Positions 14,954-20,400 of a DNA stretch of 20,400 bases are shown in pieces. The translations under genes were made by a program, and so were the position numbers. Each line of letters opens with the position of its first letter. The first letter of the stretch is position 1. A model generated the notes under the pieces. It saw only the letters and a program-made list of their open reading frames with translations, was not told the origin of the DNA and made no database searches. The stretch spans positions 1 to 20,400 of the forward strand of contig DASXZH010000012.1 of assembly GCA_036502005.1 (NCBI GenBank). Direction: 5' to 3'. The stretch is from DASXZH01 sp036502005 (GTDB lineage Bacteria > Armatimonadota > Fimbriimonadia > Fimbriimonadales > Fimbriimonadaceae).

Positions 14954-16561
14954 ATGTCATTGCTCTCAGACGGCTTAACTCAGCTCCTGGAAGTCCTGCC
15001 TGCTGTAGTTCGAGAAAGACTCGAGCGCGGCGCCGGCTTGGAGGAGCTTATCGAAGTGGTTTTGGACTATGGACGCCCCGCCGAGGCCCGTTACCGGGAC
15101 CGGGTGGAGCGCTTCGAAGAAGTCATCGTTACCGAAAAGGATATCGATTACGTCATCAAGTCCATTGGCGAATTTGGCTCGGATAACCGCGCGGGAATTG
15201 AGCGCACCCTCCACCGAATCAGTTGCATCCGCAACCGGCACGGGAAGGTTGTGGGTCTCACTTGCCGCGTCGGGCGTGCACTCGAAGGCACGATCGATAT
15301 CATTGATGATATCGTGCGCTCGGGCGCGTCCATCCTTCTCCTCGGCAAGCCTGGCGTAGGCAAAACGACCAAGCTTCGCGAAGTCGCGCGTGTCCTTGCC
15401 GATGAAGCGGGCAGGCGCGTGGTGATCGTCGATACTTCCAACGAGATCGCGGGCGATGGCGACATTCCCCATCCCGGCATCGGCTCAGCTCGTCGGATGC
15501 AGGTTCGCTCCGCTCCCGAGCAGCACCAGGTGATGATCGAGGCGGTTGAAAACCATATGCCCGAGGTGATCGTCATCGACGAGATCGGCACCGAGGCAGA
15601 AGCAATGGCAGCACGCACAATCGCCGAACGTGGCGTTCAGCTGGTGGGCACCGCCCATGGCCAGTCGCTTGAGAATTTGATGCTGAACCCGACCCTTGCT
15701 GACCTTATCGGTGGCATTCAAGCGGTTACCCTTTCGGATGACGAGGCGCGAAGGCGCGGAACCCAGAAAACGGTTTTGGAGCGCAAAGCGCCGCCCACAT
15801 TTGACGTCGTGATCGAGTTGGTCGATTACGACCGACTGGCTGTTCACAGCAATGTGCAGAAGACGGTCGATTTGATCCTGCGCGGCGTTCCGCCGCGTCC
15901 GGAAATCAGGGTGCGCACCGGCGCTGGGTCGGTTGAGGTGGTTCAAACCGAAGTTATGCAGGACTTGAAAGAGCCCGGCTTCAACAAGCGATTCCCTGCC
16001 CTTTCTCGCCAGCCTGCTCCGCGCGAAGAGCCAGCGGAGCCGCCAAGCGCATCCCGTGAAGAAGCGGTGATGCCGAAGACTGGGATGATCAAAATCTACC
16101 CCTACGGCATCGCGCGCACCCGTCTTGAGCGAGCGATAAGGGAAAAGAAAGCGCCCGCCTACGTTTGCACAGATCTGGGTCAAGCAGACGCCATCATGGC
16201 GATGCGGACGACCTACCAAAACCGGCCCAAGAAGCTGCGCGAGACGGCAGGCAAAGCCATCCCGACCGTGATTGTGAAGTCCAACACCTTTAACCAGATC
16301 GCAAACGCGCTTGACGAGATTCTGAACAAATCTTCTGATAATGTGAGCAACGCGGATTTTGCCGATCAGGCGATGGACGAGGTGCTTTCGGCGATTGATA
16401 CGGTGATGCAGACCGGCAAACCGTTTGATCTTTCTCCGCAGCCCGCGCCCATTCGCAAGATGCAGCATCAGGTTACGGAGTCGAAGAAAGTTGCGAGCGA
16501 AGCGGTGGGCGAAGAACCTCATCGAAGGTTGAGGATTCTGCCGGTGAGACTAGGGAGCTAG
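14954..16561 (+). CDS. Ycf45/SpoIIIAA-like AAA ATPase with C-terminal R3H domain
   Basis: Cytoplasmic ATPase of the family known as Ycf45 in cyanobacteria and plastids and related to SpoIIIAA. The 535 residues contain an N-terminal module (about 1-115), the ATPase with Walker A GKPGVGKTTK (131-140), the family signature DTSNEIAGDGDIPHPGIG (160-177) and Walker B VIVIDE (205-210). A sensor-like GTAHGQSLENLMLNP (232-246) follows, then a Pro/Glu-rich linker (about 350-375), a second conserved region (MIKIYPYGIART onwards) and an R3H nucleic-acid-binding motif with Arg501-xxx-His505. The R3H domain suggests single-stranded nucleic acid as ligand. The physiological role of the family is not established. 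The ATG lacks a clear Shine-Dalgarno. Confidence 0.92.
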   Translation: MSLLSDGLTQLLEVLPAVVRERLERGAGLEELIEVVLDYGRPAEARYRDRVERFEEVIVTEKDIDYVIKSIGEFGSDNRAGIERTLHRISCIRNRHGKVVGLTCRVGRALEGTIDIIDDIVRSGASILLLGKPGVGKTTKLREVARVLADEAGRRVVIVDTSNEIAGDGDIPHPGIGSARRMQVRSAPEQHQVMIEAVENHMPEVIVIDEIGTEAEAMAARTIAERGVQLVGTAHGQSLENLMLNPTLADLIGGIQAVTLSDDEARRRGTQKTVLERKAPPTFDVVIELVDYDRLAVHSNVQKTVDLILRGVPPRPEIRVRTGAGSVEVVQTEVMQDLKEPGFNKRFPALSRQPAPREEPAEPPSASREEAVMPKTGMIKIYPYGIARTRLERAIREKKAPAYVCTDLGQADAIMAMRTTYQNRPKKLRETAGKAIPTVIVKSNTFNQIANALDEILNKSSDNVSNADFADQAMDEVLSAIDTVMQTGKPFDLSPQPAPIRKMQHQVTESKKVASEAVGEEPHRRLRILPVRLGS

Positions 16562-16570
16562 GGGAGAAAG

Positions 16571-16597
16571 CAGTAAACGGTAAAGGGAATCGGAAGG
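16571..16597. repeat. Short GTAAACG heptamer run
   Basis: Directly after the R3H gene the words GTAAACG, GTAAAGG and GAATCGG run in 7-bp phase. CAGTAAACGGTAA (16571-16583) matches, on the opposite strand, 8804-8816 inside the large mirrored element. It is therefore a dispersed member of the same heptamer class. Confidence 0.5.
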
Positions 16598-16614
16598 GCT
16601 TTCGGGCGACCTAC

Positions 16615-16834
16615 CGGATTCCCGACCTCGAAAGTTAACCCGGGGTCGGAGACACCGAAGCTGCGTCGTTCGCGGCCCGACCTCGAAGAGGTCCCATACA
16701 TTAACCCGGGCTGATGACCTTAACCTGACTCCTTCGCAGTCCCCGACCTCGAAGAGGTCCCATATATTAGCTTGGGGTCGAAGACCCCAAGATGCGTCCC
16801 CAAAAATCCTCCGGCATCCCGAAGGCGATGCCAC
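16615..16834. repeat. Tandem REP-like palindromes upstream of a RAYT
   Basis: Three related units of about 60 bp begin near 16615, 16674 and 16739. Their core is the hairpin GACCTC-GAA-GAGGTC (perfect at 16679-16693 and 16745-16759, degenerate in the first). The third is completed by CTTGGGGTC-GAA-GACCCCAAG (16771-16791), a perfect 9-bp stem. A further motif, ccggcatcc...gatgccac (16811-16834), follows. The third unit and this motif recur inverted at 17255-17348. Such paired hairpins with a GAA loop are typical REP/BIME organisation. The sequence between the R3H gene and the transposase otherwise holds no gene. Confidence 0.85.
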
Positions 16835-16843
16835 TATCCGTAC

Positions 16844-17250
16844 ATGGAAACCTATATCTCCCTAAACGTCCACATCGTATTCGCAACAAAGGCACGTGTC
16901 CCCTACATTAAATCTGAATGGAAATCGGAATTGCATTCCTATCTTGCTGGAACCGCAAAGGGACTGACGATCATGTACACATGCTTCTCGCCATCAGGGC
17001 GACCCATACGGTTTCCGATCTCGTTCGCGAGATCAAGAAGGGATCTCATTCCTGGGCAGCGGATCGCGAGCGGAATTTTGCATGGCAAAGTGGGTATGGA
17101 GCCTTTTCGGCCGGAACCGCCGAGTTGCCGCGACTTACCGCCTACATCGAAAATCAGGAGGAACATCATCGCGAGGTGACTTCGTTCGAGGAAATGCACA
17201 GGTTATCGAAGGAACATAATGTGGCCTACGACCCACAATATTTGAGTAGG
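16844..17250 (+). pseudogene. Broken REP-associated tyrosine transposase (RAYT)
   Basis: Remnant of an IS200-like transposase of the RAYT group, the enzymes thought to move or shape REP sequences by single-strand cleavage. Frame one starts at an ATG with METYISLNVHIVFATKAR, the usual N-terminus, and continues to about 16965. The rest lies in another frame: DHVHM with the HUH metal-binding His pair (codons at 16972 and 16978), then LVREIKKGSHSW, FAWQSGYGAFSAG and YIENQEEHHRE with the likely nucleophile Tyr (17143). Between the frames about 10-12 residues normally present are missing, so a deletion with frameshift has inactivated it. The second frame lacks a normal stop and reads on into the REP copy. 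Inverted REP units flank it on both sides, which supports the identification. Confidence 0.85.
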
Positions 17251-17681
17251 GAGTGTGGCATCGCCTTCTGGATGCCGGAAATAGGGGTGGCGCTTCTTGG
17301 GGTCTTCGACCCCAAGCTAATGTATGGGACCTCTTCGAGGTCGGGAACCGGCATTGACTTCTTTGAGGTCAAAGAGAACGGGTGGATGTTGCAGCCTTCG
17401 GGATTATGCCAAATTTTGGATGCTTCTTGGATCGAACTGTTAAAGGTGATTTTTAAATCGTTGGGGAATCGTCGCGAAATCTTACTTTCGATGGCAAGCC
17501 ATGCTAAGTTGTGTCTGAAACCCGGGTCGTTCCTGGTCGACATACCATAGGCCCTCAAGGTGCACTCGATGGCGACTCCGGAAAGATACAGGGCTGGCGC
17601 GAACTCGCCAATTTCTAGAAGCCTGCGTTCTGATTCGATTCGCTCAAGAGCCGCTTGTTTGTAGTTCGGCTGGATCCACAT
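17226..17681 (-). pseudogene. HEPN-like protein, 3' part replaced by REP sequence
   Basis: The first ~108 residues look like a small helical HEPN-domain protein: NYKQAALERIESERRLLEIG, then APALYLSGVAIECTLRAYG and a downstream RHNLAWLA. This follows the common pattern of alternating helices with an A-x-YL-x-G-x-A-x-EC-x-L-R/K-A helix and a later His. HEPN proteins often pair with a nucleotidyltransferase as toxin-antitoxin or defence modules, but no partner is seen here. From about residue 111 (PVPDLEEVPYISLG) the frame simply translates the REP copy and the transposase tail, so the original C-terminus is lost. It could still make a 151-residue hybrid. The family call is from pattern only. Confidence 0.5.
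17255..17348. repeat. Inverted REP copy downstream of the RAYT
   Basis: Mirror image of the upstream unit: gtggcatcgcc...gatgccgg (17255-17278) matches 16811-16834 at 23/24, CTTGGGGTC-TTC-GACCCCAAG lies at 17296-17316 and GACCTC-TTC-GAGGTC at 17328-17342. The transposase remnant is thus bracketed by long inverted repeats and the whole 16741-17348 segment behaves as one symmetrical unit. Confidence 0.85.
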
Positions 17682-17913
17682 TGCTCTTTAGCCGCGGGTG
17701 GAGAATGTATGGTCGGGATGGGCAGATTCCCAACACGCTGCTTAGATCCAACCTATTCACAAGTATGGGGAACCTAAGCCTAAAAGAGCAAGGCCCAAGC
17801 AACGTAAATGTGCTTGCACCATTCTCGGGTCCATGTTCGGACCAGTTTCGATCTTTAGTTCTGAACCGTGAGTTTTTTCGCGGAGGAATGCGCCTTTTGG
17901 CGCTATACGCAAG

Positions 17914-19350
17914 ATGACTCTTAATACGCCAAGAACATACGGATCAGGCTCCTTTCGGAAACGAACGCGAGTGGACAAGCATGGAAAGACCCACACCACG
18001 TGGACGGGATACGTTTATGCCAGCAACTATGAACACATTTGGGGAACTGGTTCCACTCAAAAGAGTGCCGAGGAGAGGGCTCGGCAAAATTGCACCATCT
18101 ATGAAGTTTTGCTGTCGTCGGGCAACGAACACGCTCAGGCATTAAAACAGATACAACGGTTGAGAAAGGGCCCGCTAAGCAAACTGGGCTACGAGGGCAT
18201 GCTCGCTCATGTAAGAGCAAGAACAATTGCTCCAACCTTGCCGACCCCAATTGTTCCCGCATCAACCAGCGATAAAGGCGGAATGACGCTAAGATCGTTC
18301 GTTTTTGAAAAGCATTTGCCCTATGCGGGAATGGGAAAATACGAGAGTGAACGTCGATCCAGGCGATTTGGCAGAATGCTATGCGACTGGGTACCAAGCA
18401 ATTCCATTTCTCCTCTCGGAGACTGGTTGGTTACAAACCTGCAGCCCTGCCACTTCCAAGAAATGCTTAACCGCATGAAGAATAGAGACCGCAAAGATGA
18501 CCCCAACGAGGGCGACAACTATCTTGCGGATTTCAGCGGCTTCGTCAAGAAGGTTCTCCTAATGATGTACACCTATGATCTAATGCACCGAGATTTTAGG
18601 CCGACCCTTCCAAGTGTTCCAAGGCCCACAAAGAAGAAGCTGAATAAAGGGGACATAGAAATTGAGAATGTATTTAGGAAGGCTTCTGATTCACGCATGC
18701 GTGCATTTACGACGCTTGCCTACCTATCTGGATGCCTTTCGGAGATTCTTGGACTAACGGAAGAATGCATAGAAGGCAATGAAGTTAAAATCATGCAACA
18801 ACTGACTCGGGTCCCCAACCCATCCTTTGATGAATCTAAGCTTTTAAGCCGAGATAACCCTAAAACAATTCTGGCATTGGTGCCTTGGTTAAAGAGAACT
18901 GCACGGAAACGATCATTTTATTTAACCGACGAGCTCATGAGAGAAGTTATGAACTCGCTTGATAGGGCGAAACCATCTTCAATATACGATGTTGCTGAAA
19001 AGAAATTCGTGGTAAAGCTCTTCGTTATTTCCAACAAGGATGGCGGCCCATGGCATCCACACGATTTTAGGCCGCAATGGAATAAGTTGTGTGAGAGTGC
19101 AGGCGTCAAAGTAAACCCACACGAGTTCAGGGCAATCTGCGTTCGTGATGAGCGCAAAGATGGAACATCTCTTGATGTTCTTGCCGAGCTCTTAGGTCAT
19201 TCGAGTTCAAGAACGACTGAGCTGAGTTACTTGCGGCATCGAGACGACGGTTCGGAAACGAAACAGCTTTCCTTGTCAAGATCAAAGCGATTAGAGGAAG
19301 TCGTCAGGTCAGCTCGAACAGAGCGTTTGTCCGTGGCCACGTCCGAGTGA
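17914..19350 (+). CDS. Tyrosine recombinase/integrase-like protein, catalytic site altered
   Basis: 478-residue phage-integrase-type protein. The N-terminal ~65 residues form an arm-type DNA-binding segment (YGSGSFRKRTRV ... TGYVYASNYEHIWGTGS), then come a core-binding helical domain (about 125-225) and a catalytic domain (about 250-445). Visible catalytic elements are HEFR (His403, Arg406), LLGHSS (His429) and Tyr439 in ELSYLRH. The first catalytic Arg, expected three residues before Glu in LSGCLSEILGL, is Cys274 (TGC at 18733, one transition from CGC). Tyr439 is ten residues after His429, whereas nine is usual. The protein may be inactive or a divergent subgroup. Codon use is more A/T-rich than in the genes to the left, consistent with transfer. 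The ATG has no well-placed Shine-Dalgarno; a GGAGG lies 27 nt upstream. The 232-bp gap before it holds no clear gene. Confidence 0.82.
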   Translation: MTLNTPRTYGSGSFRKRTRVDKHGKTHTTWTGYVYASNYEHIWGTGSTQKSAEERARQNCTIYEVLLSSGNEHAQALKQIQRLRKGPLSKLGYEGMLAHVRARTIAPTLPTPIVPASTSDKGGMTLRSFVFEKHLPYAGMGKYESERRSRRFGRMLCDWVPSNSISPLGDWLVTNLQPCHFQEMLNRMKNRDRKDDPNEGDNYLADFSGFVKKVLLMMYTYDLMHRDFRPTLPSVPRPTKKKLNKGDIEIENVFRKASDSRMRAFTTLAYLSGCLSEILGLTEECIEGNEVKIMQQLTRVPNPSFDESKLLSRDNPKTILALVPWLKRTARKRSFYLTDELMREVMNSLDRAKPSSIYDVAEKKFVVKLFVISNKDGGPWHPHDFRPQWNKLCESAGVKVNPHEFRAICVRDERKDGTSLDVLAELLGHSSSRTTELSYLRHRDDGSETKQLSLSRSKRLEEVVRSARTERLSVATSE

Positions 19351-19390
19351 CGGCGGTTTGTACCGCAATACTAACCATAGGTTAATTGAT

Positions 19391-19413
19391 TGAGCCCTGC
19401 AGGGCGGGGCTCA
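19391..19413. terminator. Hairpin after the integrase
   Basis: TGAGCCC (19391-19397) and GGGCTCA (19407-19413) form a perfect 7-bp GC-rich stem 40 nt after the integrase stop. There is no T-run, so terminator activity is only plausible. Confidence 0.4.
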
Positions 19414-19466
19414 GACGATTGAATGGACGAGTTCACCTTAGGTCGAGTGAATTTTCTCTCGTTATC

Positions 19467-19487
19467 GATGAATGCATCTGATTCATC
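19467..19487. terminator. Hairpin downstream of the 188-residue gene
   Basis: GATGAAT and ATTCATC form a perfect 7-bp stem with a 7-nt loop, about 80 nt past the end of the minus-strand gene that starts at 20135. It is A/T-rich and no clear T-run follows. Together with the hairpin at 19391-19413 it separates the two convergent genes. Confidence 0.3.
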
Positions 19488-19568
19488 ATTGCTTTGGGGC
19501 CAAACGTTGAGAAAATGCGCTTAGGAGAATAAAATTTTGGTTCAGAAATACCAAGTCGTGACCGAGTC

Positions 19569-20135
19569 TTAGTCAACGGGTTTTGGTGGGCGAATATTAT
19601 GTTCCTCAAAGTATTGGGACACGTAGGATGACAGAGCATCTTGACCAATTCGCGCTGCGAGCATAAGTACCGTTGCGATTCCTAAAGCCGCTCCCGCAGT
19701 CGGGAATCCATATTGGTTGGTCGCCACTACACCGATTGTGGCAGTGAACCTCCCAAGCGCCTTTTTCAATTCGACTTCATCTTTAGGAAGCCGCATTTGA
19801 TTACAAAGTACGTGGCATGTGTGCCAAAGACAAAGTTCACCGAAAGTGGGGCGACGAATTCGGTCTTGGGCGTCCGCCTCATTGTCCGTAACCAACTCCC
19901 AAGGTGTCTCGCTCAGCGTTTCAACGGATTTTTGAAGTAAAGCCATGGCGATTTGGGGGTCATCATAGATGGCCCTCTGGTCATCGCTCGAAAAATGCAC
20001 CTCTTGGCCACGCTTAACAGGACCAGCTTCCAAAAGAAGTTGGTCAGCGACGCGGACTATGGCCTTGCGCATTCCCTCATTCTCTTCAAGAGAAATGTTT
20101 ATGGTATCACCCGAAGCTATATGCCGATCGCTCAT
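19569..20135 (-). CDS. Uncharacterised 188-residue protein
   Basis: I do not recognise a family. The N-terminal half is acidic and soluble (IASGDTINISLEENEGMRKA ... VHFSSDDQRAIYDDPQIAMA), the middle contains PTFGELCLWHTCHVLCNQ with two Cys and two His, and a Gly/Ala-rich hydrophobic stretch (TAGAALGIATVLMLAARIG, about 144-162) could be a membrane segment. The end, EEHNIRPPKPVD, is polar. A TATACT -10-like box sits seven bases before the ATG with no room for a leader, so translation is probably leaderless. It lies in the mobile-element-rich end of the window between an integrase-like gene and a transposase fragment, so it is likely an accessory cargo gene. A defence or membrane-stress role would be speculation. 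Confidence 0.6.
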   Translation of the reverse strand: MSDRHIASGDTINISLEENEGMRKAIVRVADQLLLEAGPVKRGQEVHFSSDDQRAIYDDPQIAMALLQKSVETLSETPWELVTDNEADAQDRIRRPTFGELCLWHTCHVLCNQMRLPKDEVELKKALGRFTATIGVVATNQYGFPTAGAALGIATVLMLAARIGQDALSSYVSQYFEEHNIRPPKPVD

Positions 20136-20141
20136 TAGTCC

Positions 20142-20147
20142 AGTATA
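20142..20147 (-). promoter_or_regulatory. Candidate -10 box for a leaderless transcript
   Basis: On the minus strand TATACT ends seven bases before the A of the ATG at 20135, which would place transcription start on or next to the start codon. The best -35 candidate, TTAGTT 15 bp upstream, is weak. No Shine-Dalgarno is present between box and ATG. Confidence 0.45.
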
Positions 20148-20199
20148 TTGCTGTTCGTATTAAACTAATGGCGTTCCCTAATGAGCCTATCAACTTATG

Positions 20200-20240
20200 T
20201 TGACCAGCTGAGACATGTCAACTGGTCAAATCTATTTGAC
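20200..20240. promoter_or_regulatory. Overlapping TTGAC/GTCAA dyads
   Basis: TTGACCAG (20200-20207) / CTGGTCAA (20222-20229) form an 8-bp dyad around 14 nt, in which the perfect GACATGTC (20212-20219) is embedded. GTCAAA-TCTA-TTTGAC (20225-20240) overlaps the right arm. It may be an operator upstream of the 188-residue gene or lie near the end of the transposase-bearing element; I cannot decide which. Confidence 0.45.
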
Positions 20241-20265
20241 TTCGTCGCCATTTAGAAAACAGGCA

Positions 20266-20400
20266 TTATGGGGTTTTTTGTGGGTTGAGATTGAGTCTCC
20301 CCAGGAAAAAGAGAATGGCCACTCTGAACCCTTGGAAGGTTCTGAAGCCTCTGGCTGCGAATTTCACTTCTTGGATCAAGGCATTTGTGCCTTCTGCTGC
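20266..20400 (-). CDS. C-terminal end of an ISL3-type transposase (partial)
   Basis: The last 44 codons before a TAA stop, with the 5' part beyond the window. The reading contains EGTNALIQEVKFAARGFR followed by TFQGFRVAILFFLGRLNLNP. This matches the typical tail of ISL3 / IS204-IS1001-IS1096-IS1165 transposases, where an N-x-x-I-Q helix precedes ARGFR-x-F-x-x-F/Y-R and a short hydrophobic end. Whether the element is intact cannot be seen. No certain terminal inverted repeat is identified downstream of the stop. Confidence 0.65.
   Translation of the reverse strand, partial: AAEGTNALIQEVKFAARGFRTFQGFRVAILFFLGRLNLNPQKTP

Noticed and set aside
15485..16522. 345-codon open frame antisense to the R3H ATPase
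   Set aside because: Composition is Arg/His/Leu-rich, typical of an antisense shadow of a GC-rich gene, and no conserved motif is visible; the sense gene is unambiguous.
17690..17800. tRNA gene or tRNA-derived attachment site next to the integrase
   Set aside because: No TTCGAAT/TTCAAAT T-loop with a paired stem and no acceptor or anticodon arms could be drawn on either strand.
17888..17916. Nine-codon leader frame overlapping the integrase start (ATGA)
   Set aside because: GGAGG is only one base from its ATG, too close to be an effective ribosome-binding site, so evidence is insufficient.

Overview
This is a bacterial chromosome segment. It has housekeeping translation genes, a flagellin, a membrane-bound diguanylate cyclase, secreted peptidases and a Ycf45/R3H-type ATPase, and its last ~4 kb look like an accessory island. 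Gene style, the mixture of families and the abundance of intergenic palindromes would fit Armatimonadota (Fimbriimonadia-like). That assignment rests on general resemblance only and is low to moderate confidence. No rRNA, tRNA or CRISPR array was seen.

Layout. Positions 145-2521 (minus strand) hold prmC-def-fmt, three genes of translation termination and initiation chained by 4-bp stop/start overlaps. A divergent gap with repeats leads to a plus-strand PAS-GGDEF diguanylate cyclase (2876-4627). Its stop codon overlaps the stop of a convergent saccharopine-dehydrogenase-like gene (4624-5784, minus). A ~500-bp gap full of dyads, including three copies of ATCCGTTACA, precedes a flagellin gene (6306-7751, plus) with a strong Shine-Dalgarno. 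Next comes a minus-strand run transcribed from 13534 down to 7994: DUF554 membrane protein, MscS channel and S9B dipeptidyl peptidase (both junctions are ATGA overlaps), then a repeat-filled gap and a small lipoprotein. Diverging from it are an HtrA-type protease (plus) and a Ycf45/SpoIIIAA-like ATPase with a C-terminal R3H domain (plus).

From about 16.56 kb the region changes character. It contains tandem REP-like palindromes, a broken REP-associated transposase (RAYT) bracketed by inverted REP copies, a HEPN-like gene whose 3' part runs into the REP, and a tyrosine-recombinase-like gene that has Cys where the first catalytic Arg should be. It ends with an unrecognised 188-residue gene with a probable leaderless start and the C-terminal end of an ISL3-type transposase at the window edge.

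The most unusual theme is repeat architecture. At least two intergenic spots (8659-8883 and 13557-13694) carry degenerate tandem repeats with a strict 7-bp period (AACNNAG and TGATRRG words), arranged as two mirrored arms around a spacer that holds a further, different inverted repeat. Two other palindromic elements lie inside reading frames: a ~34-residue insertion near the C-terminus of fmt and a four-palindrome mosaic in the N-terminal part of the MscS frame.
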